Shown piece by piece: positions 9,259 through 18,583 of a stretch of DNA of 64,000 nt. The DNA comes from JACOTK01 sp963743945. GTDB taxonomy: Bacteria > Actinomycetota > Acidimicrobiia > Acidimicrobiales > CADCSY01. The stretch covers positions 132,137-196,136 of the forward strand of contig CAVURO010000005.1 in assembly GCA_963743945.1 (NCBI GenBank). Reading direction: 5' to 3'. Position 1 is the first letter of the stretch. Each line of letters begins with the position of its first letter. The position numbers and the translations under genes were made by a program. The notes beneath the pieces were generated by a model. The model was not told where the DNA came from. It saw only the letters and a list, made by a program, of their open reading frames with translations, and ran no database searches.

Positions 9259-10097
9259 CAATCCTCCTTGGCTGTTGAGTAGTCGCTGAACGGCGCATCG
9301 CGGGCGACCAGCGCATCGGTCAGGGAGGGACCCGCCAATTGTTGCATGTAGCTCTTGGAGGCTGCCTGATGGAAGCCGAGCGCCTGGATGTCGGCGGTGG
9401 CGCGCATGCCCGCGCGCATGCCCATGACGTCCATCGCCCGGTGCACGACCCGCTTGTTCAGTGCCTGCAGGTCACCTGGAATCTTCGCGACGCGCTCGGC
9501 CATGGCGAGCACGGCGTCGTCAAGCTCGCCGGCGGGGTAGCTTCGGTTGGCGAACCCGGCCTCGACGGCTTGTTCCCCGGTCATGGAGTCGCCGGTCAAC
9601 ATCGCCTCCATCGCGCGGCGCATCCCCATGAACCAAGGTTGCCAGGTCATGTCCGGCGGTGACATCAGTCGGACCGGCGGGTAACCGATCTGGGCGTCGT
9701 GGGCAACGTAGAGGAGGTCGGCGGCGGCAGCGAGCTCACTGCCGCCGGCGAGACAGTAACCGTGGACCTGTGCGATCACCGGGGTGGCGTAGTCCCACAT
9801 CTCGAACCAACCCTCGACCACGTGGCGACTCCAGAAGCCGTCGACGAAGGCGGCGTGGCGGGGCAGCGGTTCACCGGGACTTTGCGCAAGATCGTAGCCG
9901 GCCGAGAAGCAGGAGCCTGCACCCCGAATGATCATGACGCGAACTCTGCTGTCGAGGTCCCCCGCACGAAGGTGGTCGAAGAGCTGCGATCGAAGCGCGT
10001 TGGACAGCGCATTGCGCTTCTCGGGACGGTTGAGCGTGAGCCGCCGGACGCCGGGCAATGGGTCGTCAGGCAGCACGAGTTGGGTGGAATTGGTCAT
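9258..10097 (-). CDS. Enoyl-CoA hydratase/isomerase (crotonase) family protein
   Basis: 279 residues. Crotonase-fold enzyme: LNRPEKRNALS, oxyanion-hole FSAGYDL, the GYCLAGGSELAAAADL segment that retains the first catalytic Glu position, and a family-typical C-terminal helix (ALNKRVVHRAMD). The second Glu position (QIGYPPVRLM) is not acidic, as in several isomerase, decarboxylase or hydrolase members, so the exact reaction is open. GAGGGGGAG lies just before the ATG. First gene of the operon with 8407-9258, divergent from the acyl-CoA ligase at 10274. Confidence 0.88.
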   Translation of the reverse strand: MTNSTQLVLPDDPLPGVRRLTLNRPEKRNALSNALRSQLFDHLRAGDLDSRVRVMIIRGAGSCFSAGYDLAQSPGEPLPRHAAFVDGFWSRHVVEGWFEMWDYATPVIAQVHGYCLAGGSELAAAADLLYVAHDAQIGYPPVRLMSPPDMTWQPWFMGMRRAMEAMLTGDSMTGEQAVEAGFANRSYPAGELDDAVLAMAERVAKIPGDLQALNKRVVHRAMDVMGMRAGMRATADIQALGFHQAASKSYMQQLAGPSLTDALVARDAPFSDYSTAKED

Positions 10098-10273
10098 CGG
10101 CTCCCCCTCGGCGACTCATCGACGCCGGACGTTCCCTGGCAACGTATTGATCGAACAGTTAGTATATCAGCGGCACGATCGTCCTGCCGGCGGGGTTGCC
10201 GGTCCGGGAGTGGTCGGCCGTGACCGACCGACTCAGGTCGTCTCACCCGTCCATCCACTCAGGAGAGAAGCCG
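10098..10273 (+). promoter_or_regulatory. Divergent promoter region, crotonase operon / acyl-CoA ligase
   Basis: 176-base divergent intergenic region. Its AT-rich core holds two overlapping -10-like boxes: TATACT on the minus strand (10166-10161) towards the crotonases and TAGTAT on the plus strand (10160-10165) towards the ligase. A small AAC-A-GTT dyad (10154-10160) overlaps both and could bind a TetR-type acyl-CoA-responsive repressor (inference). No clear -35 boxes are seen. Confidence 0.4.
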
Positions 10274-11809
10274 ATGTCGATCGCAACCCATGCCAAGGCA
10301 GTGGAGAACCCGGATGGCCTCGCACTGGTCGATGAGCGGGTGGAGATCACCTGGTCCCAACTCGACGAGACGCTGAACCGTCTGGGGAATGCCGTTCTCG
10401 AGACGGTGATGCCGGGCGAACGGGCCACGGTGTTTGCCGAGAACTCGACCGAGACGCTCATCGCTCACCTCGGCTGCATCGCTGTGGGGGTGTCCACCGT
10501 GCCCGCGAGCTTTCATCTGACCCCCGCCGAGTTGTCGCACATCATCACCGCCTCGGGCTCGACCCTGGTCTTTGCAGGCCCGGAGACCTGGGAGCGCGCG
10601 ATCGAGGCAGCCGGGATCGCCGGTTCCTGCAAGGTGGTTGCGTGGCGTTCCCCGGATGCAGCAGGTACCACGCCTTGGGATGAGTGGCTGGGCAAGGCCT
10701 CGGCTGACGAGCCGGCTGCCGACATGGCGCCTCGACCGTTTCTTCACTTCACCTCGGGCACGACCGGGGTGCCGAAGGGGGCGGAGACCCCACCTGCGAT
10801 GTTCGCCGGTGGCGAGACCGTGAGGGAGCACTTCGACAAGGTCCGTGCGACCAACTTCACCATGAGCCCCGCCCTGGTCGTGAGCCCGCTCTACCACACG
10901 GGACCGCTCACGATGGTCCGAGGGGTCGCATCAGGTGCGACCGTTGTCATCCTTGGGCGTTTCGACGCCGAGAAGGCATTGGCCGCCATCGAACGTCACA
11001 AGGTGGCGAGCTCGGTCATGGTCCCGACGCACTTCGTGCGCTTCCTCTCGGTGCCCGAGGAGCGTCGAGCGATGTTCGACCTCTCGAGTCTGATGATGGT
11101 CGCACACACGGGGTCGGCATGTCCGGTCGATGTCAAGCGGAAGATGATCGAGTGGTGGGGCCCCGTCTTCGTGGAGGCCTACGGCGCTACCGAGTCGGGT
11201 ACGACGAACATGATCACGTCGCACGAGTGGCTCGAGCGACCGGGTTCGGTGGGTCGAACGCTGGCGCCGTTCGAGGTGAAGGTGGTCGGCGAGGATGGTG
11301 GCGAGCTTCCGGCGGGAGAAGTGGGGGTTCTGTACTTCCACGACACCAGTGGGAGGGGCATCGTCTACCACGACGATCCGGAGAAGACGGCTGCGGCTCA
11401 TCGGGCGCCGGGTGAGTTCACCCTGGGGGAGATGGGGTATGTCGATGAGGATGGCTATGTCTTCATCACCGACCGCGTCACCGACATGGTCGTCTCGGGT
11501 GGCGTCAACATCTACCCGGCGGAAGCGGAGAACGTGCTGATGGAGTTTCCCGGAATCGCTGACGTCGCGTGCATCGGTGTTCCCGATGACGACATGGGTG
11601 AAGCACTCAAGGCTTTGGTCGTCATCTCGCCGGGTGAGGCGCATCCGGACCCCGACGAGATCATCGCGTTCTGTCGAAGCCGCCTCGCCGGCTACAAGTG
11701 TCCCCGCAGCGTCGAGTTCGTGGTGGACCTGGGCCGAACCTCCATGGGCAAGATCAACAAGCGCGCCCTGCGCGCCCCCTTCTGGCCTACTGAGCGAACG
11801 ATCGGTTGA
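10274..11809 (+). CDS. Acyl-CoA ligase (AMP-forming, FadD-like)
   Basis: 511 residues. Activates a carboxylic acid with ATP and CoA via an acyl-adenylate (ANL superfamily). Visible motifs are the phosphate loop FTSGTTGVPKG, the central motif EAYGATESG, the hinge region DRVTDMVVSGGVNIYP and the C-terminal catalytic Lys in SMGKINKRAL. ATG 10274 follows an AGGAGAG ribosome site; in-frame sequence upstream is not family-like. It is divergent from two crotonases and close to two acyl-CoA dehydrogenases, fitting a fatty or aromatic acid pathway. The substrate is unknown. G6 and C6 runs at 11817-11822 and 11854-11859 could pair as a weak terminator. Confidence 0.9.
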   Translation: MSIATHAKAVENPDGLALVDERVEITWSQLDETLNRLGNAVLETVMPGERATVFAENSTETLIAHLGCIAVGVSTVPASFHLTPAELSHIITASGSTLVFAGPETWERAIEAAGIAGSCKVVAWRSPDAAGTTPWDEWLGKASADEPAADMAPRPFLHFTSGTTGVPKGAETPPAMFAGGETVREHFDKVRATNFTMSPALVVSPLYHTGPLTMVRGVASGATVVILGRFDAEKALAAIERHKVASSVMVPTHFVRFLSVPEERRAMFDLSSLMMVAHTGSACPVDVKRKMIEWWGPVFVEAYGATESGTTNMITSHEWLERPGSVGRTLAPFEVKVVGEDGGELPAGEVGVLYFHDTSGRGIVYHDDPEKTAAAHRAPGEFTLGEMGYVDEDGYVFITDRVTDMVVSGGVNIYPAEAENVLMEFPGIADVACIGVPDDDMGEALKALVVISPGEAHPDPDEIIAFCRSRLAGYKCPRSVEFVVDLGRTSMGKINKRALRAPFWPTERTIG

Positions 11810-11910
11810 GGCTTTCGGGGGGCCCGTGACCTCATGGGCATGATCCGGCGGGACCCCCCATCCGATGCAGCTGCAGCGCTCGGCGGTACCATGGCGGCGC
11901 CGGATGAGCA

Positions 11911-13509
11911 GTGGTGCAAAAGCGATGGTCCGGTCTGATCGAAGGCGCGGATCCACGGGTGAACGCTCTTGCCATAACGGGACTGGTCCTGCTCCTGGGG
12001 CTCGTGGCTCTGGCCGCGCACGACCTCGTGCAGCGACATCACGCGATCTTGCGGAACTTTCCGATCATCGGCCATCTTCGATTCCTGTTGGAGATGATCG
12101 GGCCCGAGCTTCGCCAGTACATCGTCACCGACAACGACCAGGAACGACCCTTCAGTCGGGATCACCGCCGTTGGGTGTACGCCTCCTCGAAGCAGGAGAA
12201 CAACTACTTCGGTTTCGGCACCGATCAGGACATGGAGCTTGCGCCGAACTACCTGATCGTCAAGCAGACCTCGTTTCCACTGGCTCCCCCGGTGCGCAGC
12301 GGGCCCGAGCACCTGCCGGCGGCGAAGGTGCTCGGTGGCGATCGGGGAAGACGCCTTGCCTTTCGCCCGCCGTCGGCGGTGAACGTCTCGGGTATGAGCT
12401 TCGGGGCACTGAGTGCTGCAGCCGTGATCGCGCTCAACGAGGGCGCCGGCATCGCAGGGTGTCTGCACAACACGGGCGAGGGTGGCCTTACCCCCCATCA
12501 TCGTCACGGAGGTGATCTGATCTTTCAGATCGGCACCGGCTACTTCTCCTGTCGCGACAACGACGGCCGCTTCGATCTTTCCCGGCTCCTCGAGACCATC
12601 GAGACAGCGCCCGTGCGGGCCATCGAGATCAAGCTCAGTCAGGGGGCGAAGCCGGGGCTCGGTGGCGTGCTTCCGGCGGCAAAGGTCACGCTGGAGATCG
12701 CCGCGATACGCGGTGTCGAGCTTGGGCGTGACTGCGTCAGTCCATCGGGCCACAGCGCGTTCCACGACGTCGATTCCCTGCTCGATTTCGTGGAGATGAT
12801 CGCCCAGGCGACGGGCATGCCGGTGGGCATCAAGTCGGCCGTCGGTGACGACGAGTTCTGGCGGGACCTGGCTCACCTCATGGCGACGACCGGTCGGGGG
12901 GTCGATTTCATCACCGTGGATGGCGGCGAGGGTGGCACGGGGGCGGCGCCTCTGGCCTTTTCCGACCACGTCTCGCTGCCCTACAAGGTGGGCATGAGTC
13001 GTGTGTACCGCATCTTCCATGAAGCCGGCATGGCCGAGCGAGTGGTCTTCGTCGGGTCCGGCAAGCTGGGCTTTCCTGACGCGTCGTTGCTCGCGTTTGC
13101 CCTGGGAGCCGACATGATCAATGTCGGGCGCGAGGCAATGCTCGCCATCGGGTGCATACAGGCGCAACGCTGCCATACGGGACGTTGTCCGTCGGGGGTG
13201 GCGACCCAGTCACGTTGGCTGTCCCGCGGTCTGGACCCCGAACTGAAGTCGGTCCGCCTCGCAAGCTATGTGGCCACCTTGCGTCACGAGATCCTCCAGC
13301 TGACCCGTGCATGCGGTCGGGTGCACCCGGCGCTGGTCGGCGCCGATCAACTCGAGATCCTGGATGGCCGTTTCGGCTCGACGACCGCCACCGAGGTCTT
13401 CGGCTACCGGATGGGTTGGGGTCTCCCATCGCCTGCCGACCAGCAGGCCATCCAGGCGATCATGACGTCAGGGAAAGCGGTGTCGATGCCTGCCTCCGTC
13501 GAGCACTGA
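11911..13509 (+). CDS. FMN-binding glutamate synthase family protein
   Basis: 532 residues. Membrane-linked protein with one N-terminal helix (about 22-40, ALAITGLVLLLGLVALAAHD) followed by the FMN-binding (beta/alpha)8 domain of glutamate synthase large subunits: FGSFG-like NYFGFGTDQD, GMSFGALS, HNTGEGGLTPHH, KLSQGAKPGLGG, a GGEGGTGAAP phosphate site and the Cys-containing QAQRCHTGRCPSGVATQ. The amidotransferase domain of GltB is absent, so this is the stand-alone family whose reaction is not established. The start is uncertain: GTG 11911 is used; GTG 11959 would leave the helix at the very N-terminus. A TACCAT box lies at 11887-11892. Confidence 0.88.
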   Translation: MVQKRWSGLIEGADPRVNALAITGLVLLLGLVALAAHDLVQRHHAILRNFPIIGHLRFLLEMIGPELRQYIVTDNDQERPFSRDHRRWVYASSKQENNYFGFGTDQDMELAPNYLIVKQTSFPLAPPVRSGPEHLPAAKVLGGDRGRRLAFRPPSAVNVSGMSFGALSAAAVIALNEGAGIAGCLHNTGEGGLTPHHRHGGDLIFQIGTGYFSCRDNDGRFDLSRLLETIETAPVRAIEIKLSQGAKPGLGGVLPAAKVTLEIAAIRGVELGRDCVSPSGHSAFHDVDSLLDFVEMIAQATGMPVGIKSAVGDDEFWRDLAHLMATTGRGVDFITVDGGEGGTGAAPLAFSDHVSLPYKVGMSRVYRIFHEAGMAERVVFVGSGKLGFPDASLLAFALGADMINVGREAMLAIGCIQAQRCHTGRCPSGVATQSRWLSRGLDPELKSVRLASYVATLRHEILQLTRACGRVHPALVGADQLEILDGRFGSTTATEVFGYRMGWGLPSPADQQAIQAIMTSGKAVSMPASVEH

Positions 13510-13522
13510 TCGAGGACCCGGG

Positions 13523-13558
13523 CGCTTCGAGCGATCCGGACGCTTCGAGCGATCCGGA
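13523..13558. repeat. 18-bp perfect tandem duplication
   Basis: Two identical 18-base copies of CGCTTCGAGCGATCCGGA, directly after the stop of the glutamate-synthase-like gene and before the convergent dehydrogenase. TTCGAGCG within them can pair with CGCTCGAA near 13606, so the region may form a weak bidirectional transcription end. No T-run is present. Confidence 0.6.
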
Positions 13559-13633
13559 CGCGGCAACGACCGACACCCGCTGCCGAATGCGTGGATGTCG
13601 GTCGTCGCTCGAACGTCCGAAGATGCGCAGGGC

Positions 13634-14884
13634 CTACTTCTCGGCGAGGAGATCGCGAGCGATCTGCGAGACCTGGATCTCGTCGGTCCCGCCGTAGATC
13701 TGGAGGACCTTCGCGTCCCGGCAGAGTTGCTCGACCTGGTACTCGGCCATGTAGCCGTTGCCACCGAACAGTTGCACCGCCTCGACCGTGACGTCCATCG
13801 CCGTCTGCGCAGCGTAGAGCTTCGATGCCGAGGCCTCGGCAAGCGTCAGGTTCTTGCCGGCAGCCTGCATCTCGAGCTGACGGAACACGAGGTTGGTCAG
13901 GTTCAGGCGGGCCACCTCCATCTTGGCCAGCTTGAGTTGGATCAACTGGAACTCGCCGATGGGCTTGCCGAACTGGATTCGGGTCTTGGCGTACTCCACC
14001 GACAGATCGAGGCACTGGCTGACGATGCCCAGGGCCATCGCTGCGACGCCGCTGCGCTCCATGGAGAACGTGTCCTTTGCGCCCGAACGCGCCGGGACGT
14101 CCTCGGTCTCACCCAGCAGGCGATCCTTGCCGACACGCACGTCGGAGAGGAACAGCTGTCCCGTGGGAGACGAGTGCATGCCCATCTTGCGAAGCGGCTT
14201 GGACTGCTCGAGGCCGGGCATGCCCGAGTCGAGCACGAAGGTCAACACCTTGCGATCCTTGGGCGGATTGCCCTCGTCGAGCTTGCAGATGAACACGATC
14301 GTGTCCGCATACGGCCCATTGGTTATGAAGGTCTTCGACCCGTTGAGGATGTACTCGTCACCGTCACGACGAGCCGTCGACTTCATGCTGCCGAAGGCGT
14401 CGGAGCCTGAATCGGGCTCGGTGATCGCCCAGGAGCCGATCTTGTCCATGGTGGCCAGGTCGACGCCCCAACGCTCCTTCTGCGCGATGGTGCCCTTCGA
14501 CATGATGGCGGCGGTGGTGAGTCCCATGCTCACGCCCATGGCGGTGACCATGCCCGGACAGTAGCGACACAGCTCGATGATGGGAATCATCGCGAGTCCC
14601 GCCGCCTCGCCGCCGCCCATGCCGGCAAGTCCGCCCGGCTCCTTCTCGGGAGGGGTCTCGCCACGGGAGACAGCCTCGGCTGCCTCCTTCTCGCGCTTGA
14701 TCTGGCTCAACGCGTTCTCCCGCGCCATGACATCCATCCCGAACGACTTGAAGAACTTGCGAAGCGTGTCGTACGGGGGGGTGTCGCCGTGCTCCAACTC
14801 CTCGAGGTTGGGTTTGATCTCCTTGTCGATGAACTGGCGAACCGCCTCTCGCACCATCAGGTGCGCGTCACTCCACTCGTGCAT
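13634..14884 (-). CDS. Acyl-CoA dehydrogenase with a charged N-terminal insertion
   Basis: 416 residues. FAD-dependent oxidation of an acyl-CoA. AITEPDSGSDA and NGSKTFITNG mark the FAD and substrate region; GKPIGEFQLIQ is the usual helix. The position that is the catalytic Glu in short-chain enzymes is Gly (YGGT, 397-400), but Glu276 in FSMERSGVAAMALG matches the helix-G Glu of isovaleryl- and long-chain-type dehydrogenases, so the enzyme should be active. A charged Lys/Glu/Pro/Gly insertion (about residues 55-95) is unusual and adds the extra 30-40 residues over the family norm. GAAGGAAGAG precedes ATG 14884. Confidence 0.92.
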   Translation of the reverse strand: MHEWSDAHLMVREAVRQFIDKEIKPNLEELEHGDTPPYDTLRKFFKSFGMDVMARENALSQIKREKEAAEAVSRGETPPEKEPGGLAGMGGGEAAGLAMIPIIELCRYCPGMVTAMGVSMGLTTAAIMSKGTIAQKERWGVDLATMDKIGSWAITEPDSGSDAFGSMKSTARRDGDEYILNGSKTFITNGPYADTIVFICKLDEGNPPKDRKVLTFVLDSGMPGLEQSKPLRKMGMHSSPTGQLFLSDVRVGKDRLLGETEDVPARSGAKDTFSMERSGVAAMALGIVSQCLDLSVEYAKTRIQFGKPIGEFQLIQLKLAKMEVARLNLTNLVFRQLEMQAAGKNLTLAEASASKLYAAQTAMDVTVEAVQLFGGNGYMAEYQVEQLCRDAKVLQIYGGTDEIQVSQIARDLLAEK

Positions 14885-14956
14885 GTCTCTTCCTTCGATC
14901 GGATGGCCTTGGCGGCTCCATCATTCCCGCGCCCGGGTCGATCAGGCAATTGGCGG

Positions 14957-15802
14957 CTATCGAAGGCGCCGCGCGCGCAGCACCGCGTCACCGAGGACCG
15001 GCCAGGCCCGCGCAGCCCACGGACCGAACGTGCGGTTGGTCAGGCAGGCGCAGGCGAGCTGGGCCACGGGGTCCACCCACAGGAAACCCCCGGCCCGGCC
15101 GAAGTGCCCGAAGGTCAGAGGGGAGTTCCCGCGCCCCGTCCAGTGCGGCGACTTGTCGCCTCGAAGCTCGAAGCCCAGTCCCCAGTCGTTGGGAACCTGC
15201 TCGCCAAAGCCCGGCAGCACACCGGCCAGGCCCGGCAGGGCGACGCTCGTGGCCGTGCGCAGCATCGTGGGTGACAGGATCGTCGGGGTGAGGAGCTCGC
15301 CTCCCAGCTTCAGCAGGTCGATCAGGGGACCCCGAGCGCCCCATGCAGGGGAGCCATCGAGGCTCGTCGAGCTCATCCCGAGCGGATCGAGGACTGCCTG
15401 GCTCAGGTACTCGACGAAGGGCATCTCGGCCAGCCGGGAGACGTGATCGGCGACGAGCTCAAAGGCCGTGTTCGAGTAGATGCGTCGGGTTCCCGGGGCG
15501 GCGAGCACGTCGTGGCCGTCGGTGCTCAGCCCTGATGCGTGTGCCAGCAGGTGACGGAGGGTCGCACCCGGCGGTCCAAGCGCGTCGTCGAGATCGACGG
15601 TCCGTTCCTCGATCGCCACCAGCGTGGCGGTCGCCGTGAGGAGTTTGGTCACCGAGGCCCACTCGAATCGCTCCCCAAGCTTGCCGTGAGCGATGTGGTG
15701 CGCCGTCGAATCGACGACACCGACGGCAACGGCACCTGCCGGCCATTCGTCCGTGCAGGCCAGCGCTTCGTCCATCGGCGAGTTCACCTGCATGGCGGGC
15801 AT
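14957..15802 (-). CDS. Serine beta-lactamase-like hydrolase (class C / DD-peptidase fold)
   Basis: 281 residues. Cytoplasmic-looking serine hydrolase with all three catalytic boxes of the family: SVTK (Ser50, Lys53), YSN (109-111) and HFG (233-235, in HFGRAGG). No signal peptide is seen, so an esterase or EstB-like role is more likely than periplasmic beta-lactamase activity. ATG 15802 is taken as start, although ATG 15793 is possible; the open frame runs far upstream, but that part lies antisense to the GGDEF gene and is not protein-like. Divergent from the c-di-GMP gene. Confidence 0.85.
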   Translation of the reverse strand: MPAMQVNSPMDEALACTDEWPAGAVAVGVVDSTAHHIAHGKLGERFEWASVTKLLTATATLVAIEERTVDLDDALGPPGATLRHLLAHASGLSTDGHDVLAAPGTRRIYSNTAFELVADHVSRLAEMPFVEYLSQAVLDPLGMSSTSLDGSPAWGARGPLIDLLKLGGELLTPTILSPTMLRTATSVALPGLAGVLPGFGEQVPNDWGLGFELRGDKSPHWTGRGNSPLTFGHFGRAGGFLWVDPVAQLACACLTNRTFGPWAARAWPVLGDAVLRARRLR

Positions 15803-15931
15803 TCTGTCATGGCCGACCCCGTCATCGGCCGGCCGCTCTTCTCCTCGGCCCCTCGGCTCGTCCCATCGGCCCGTCCCATAGGATCTCGGCGCGCTGTGGT
15901 GGACATCGGCCAAATAGTGCACACTGTAGGT

Positions 15932-18529
15932 ATGGGGAGCAGCACGCTGGGTCATGACATGGGGGATGCCGTCAGGAGATGGCCACTCATCGACAGGCGC
16001 GGTCTTCGTCTGTGGTCGATCGTCTTTCTTGTTCGGGCCGCAGGCTTCACGGCACTGGGTATCGCTGCGCTCCTGGTCCCTGCCGTCGGTGACGATCGGT
16101 ATTGGATTGCACTGTTGCTTCTGGTGGCCGTCACGCCCTACAACCTCGCCCTGACCGTCGATCTGCGCCGTCATCATCGGCTTCATCCGTCGACGGTCTT
16201 TCTCGATGTGATCGGGGCGAGCATCCTCCATGTCTGGTTCGACGGCGTCTGGACGCCGGTACTCCTGGTGGCACTTGCCTCGGTGGCTCTTGCCGCCGTG
16301 GGCTTCGACCGTCGTCTGGCGCTCTGGGTGACGGCCGTGGGGACCGTTTCCTTCGGCATCGCGGGCGCGTGGCGGGACACCCCCAGCGCCATCGTCGGGG
16401 TCCTCACCTTCATGATCGCGGCGGTGATGGTCGTGCTGACCGTTGGCATCGTGGCCGACTCCGAACGTCAGGCTCGGCTGCGTTTCACCGGTCTGGTGGA
16501 AGGGGTCGACGCCGTGGTCTGGGAGATCGACCTCGAGGCCCTGGCGCTCACCTACGTGAGTCCGAGTGTCGAGGGCCTCTTCGGGTATCCGCCCGAGGAC
16601 CTGTACGTACCGGGGTTTTTCGCCTCGTGCATCCACCCCGACGACCTCTTGGGTGTGTTGGGCGACGGCCAGGGAACCAACGTCGAGGACGATGAGGTCC
16701 AGATGGAGTTTCGCGTGATTCGTCCGGACGGCCGCGTGGTGTGGGTCCGAAACTTCATGCGAGGTCCACGGGCGAGCATGGGAAGCCAACGGATCATCCG
16801 GGGTGTGTTGGTCGACATCTCCGGTCAGAAGGCTGATGAGCAGCTCATCGCCCAGTACAGCGACATCGTCGAGAACATGCAGGTCGGCCTGTTGGTCTGG
16901 CAGCTGACCGATCGTGACGAGGTCGGCTCGCTGCGCCTGCTGGCGGGTAACCCGGCTGCCTGGGCGCTGTTGGGTCGATCCGGCGAGTCCCTCGTCGGAG
17001 GAGCGTTCGGTGAGGTCTTTCCCGAGTTGAGCGGTTCCGACATCGCCGACAGGGTCGCCGGCGTGATCAGGCGTGGTGAACCCGAGGTCATCGATCAGGT
17101 GGACTACGTCAGCCGTGAGCAGGAGCGGGCGGCGATGTTCCTGCGGGTGTTCCCGCTTCCCAACGAGTGCGCCGGCTTCGCCTTCGAGGACGTGACGACT
17201 CAGATGGAGGTTGAGGAGGAGCTGCGCCATCAGGCGTTGCACGACAACCTGACCGGCCTGCCGAACAGGGCCCTGTTCAACGAGCGACTGGGGTGGGTGC
17301 TGACCGAGGGTGCGCGGCGCGGCACCTCGGTGGTTCTCCTGTTGATCGATCTCGATCAGTTCAAGGAGGTGAACGACACGCTCGGCCATCTTGTCGGCGA
17401 CGAGCTGCTCCGACAGGTCTCGCAACGGCTTCGGCTCCTCCTGCGGGAGTCCGACACGATTGCGCGCATCGGCGGCGATGAATTCGCGGTCCTCCTGACC
17501 ACCGCAGCCGACGAGACTGCCTCGCGTGAGGTGGCAGCGAAGATCGGAGCGGCTTTCGCCGAGCCGTTCCGGATCAACGGCATCGAGCTGCGTTCGAGTC
17601 CGAGCATCGGCATCGCCGTCTTTCCCGACCACGGGACGGACCAGGAGACGCTGGTGCAACGAGCGGACGTGGCGATGTACGCGGCGAAGCGCTCGGGTTC
17701 GGGGTTTGCGTTCTATGTGGCGGACGACGACCGCAGAAGCATGGATCGGATCAAGCTGCTCGGCGAGATACACCATGCCGTCGATCACGACGAGCTGGTC
17801 GTCTACTACCAACCGAAGATCGCCCTCGGCAGCGGTGACGTCGTCGACATCGAGGCTCTCGTTCGGTGGCGTCACCCCGAGCAGGGGCTGCTGCGTCCCT
17901 CGGCGTTCATCGAGTTGGCCGAGTTGTCCGGCGCGGTGCAGGGGCTCGCTCGTCAGGTGATCGATACCGGTCTCCACCAGCACGGGCTTTGGTCGAGTCT
18001 CGACCTGGGGGTCGGGCTCGCTGTCAACCTCTCGATTCGGAACCTGTACGACCCGACGCTGGCCGACTACCTGGACGGTGAGTTCAAACGCCGTGATGTC
18101 GACCCTCGTGAGGTCGTGATCGAGGTGACCGAGCGAGATCTGATGGACGATCCCGCCCAGGTGGGTACGGCGCTGGGCCGCCTGACCGATCTCGGCATGC
18201 GACTGGCGATCGACGACTTCGGAACGGGCTCGTTCTCGTTGGCGAACCTTCGTGAGTTTCCCGTGAGCGAGCTGAAGATCGACCGGAGCTTCGTCGGGGC
18301 CATGCTGAGCGATCACAGCAGCGAGGTGATCGTGCGTTCGATCATCGACCTCGGTCACAACCTCGGCCTCAGTGTGGTCGCCGAGGGGGTGGAGAGTGTG
18401 GCGGTGCTCGACCGACTGATCGACCTCGGCTGCGATCATGCCCAGGGATTTCAGATCTGTGAGCCTCTCCTGGCCGAAGAGCTCCTGGAGTGGCTCGAGG
18501 TCGGGGCGGTCCCCGTGGCTGGGGAGTGA
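15932..18529 (+). CDS. Membrane PAS-GGDEF-EAL cyclic-di-GMP protein
   Basis: 865 residues from ATG 15932 (ATG 15959 is an alternative). About six membrane helices (residues 25-170) are followed by two PAS-like domains (about 180-310 and 320-430), a GGDEF diguanylate-cyclase domain and an EAL phosphodiesterase domain. Both active sites look intact: GGDEF at 514-518 preceded by the product-inhibition site RxxD (RESD, five residues before), and EAL at 641-643 with QPKI, DDFGTG and EGVES. The protein could therefore both make and degrade c-di-GMP under a membrane signal. Monocistronic; no c-di-GMP receptor is recognised nearby. Confidence 0.93.
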   Translation: MGSSTLGHDMGDAVRRWPLIDRRGLRLWSIVFLVRAAGFTALGIAALLVPAVGDDRYWIALLLLVAVTPYNLALTVDLRRHHRLHPSTVFLDVIGASILHVWFDGVWTPVLLVALASVALAAVGFDRRLALWVTAVGTVSFGIAGAWRDTPSAIVGVLTFMIAAVMVVLTVGIVADSERQARLRFTGLVEGVDAVVWEIDLEALALTYVSPSVEGLFGYPPEDLYVPGFFASCIHPDDLLGVLGDGQGTNVEDDEVQMEFRVIRPDGRVVWVRNFMRGPRASMGSQRIIRGVLVDISGQKADEQLIAQYSDIVENMQVGLLVWQLTDRDEVGSLRLLAGNPAAWALLGRSGESLVGGAFGEVFPELSGSDIADRVAGVIRRGEPEVIDQVDYVSREQERAAMFLRVFPLPNECAGFAFEDVTTQMEVEEELRHQALHDNLTGLPNRALFNERLGWVLTEGARRGTSVVLLLIDLDQFKEVNDTLGHLVGDELLRQVSQRLRLLLRESDTIARIGGDEFAVLLTTAADETASREVAAKIGAAFAEPFRINGIELRSSPSIGIAVFPDHGTDQETLVQRADVAMYAAKRSGSGFAFYVADDDRRSMDRIKLLGEIHHAVDHDELVVYYQPKIALGSGDVVDIEALVRWRHPEQGLLRPSAFIELAELSGAVQGLARQVIDTGLHQHGLWSSLDLGVGLAVNLSIRNLYDPTLADYLDGEFKRRDVDPREVVIEVTERDLMDDPAQVGTALGRLTDLGMRLAIDDFGTGSFSLANLREFPVSELKIDRSFVGAMLSDHSSEVIVRSIIDLGHNLGLSVVAEGVESVAVLDRLIDLGCDHAQGFQICEPLLAEELLEWLEVGAVPVAGE

Positions 18530-18571
18530 CGAGAACCTGATTCACGTTCGCGCCGTCGCCGGTTGAGCACC

Positions 18572-18577
18572 TAGGTT
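18572..18577 (+). promoter_or_regulatory. -10 box TAGGTT, leaderless promoter
   Basis: TAGGTT ends 6 bases before the GTG of the SDR gene and no ribosome site is present, the arrangement of a leaderless transcript. The same layout recurs at many genes in this window. Confidence 0.5.
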
Positions 18578-18583
18578 CTTGGG

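Noticed and set aside
14957..18439. A continuous 1160-codon minus-strand frame across the c-di-GMP gene
   Set aside because: Only its last 281 codons (from 15802) match a family, the serine hydrolase. The rest is antisense to a well-supported GGDEF-EAL gene, is Arg/His/Asp-rich and has no domain; long antisense frames are normal at this GC content.
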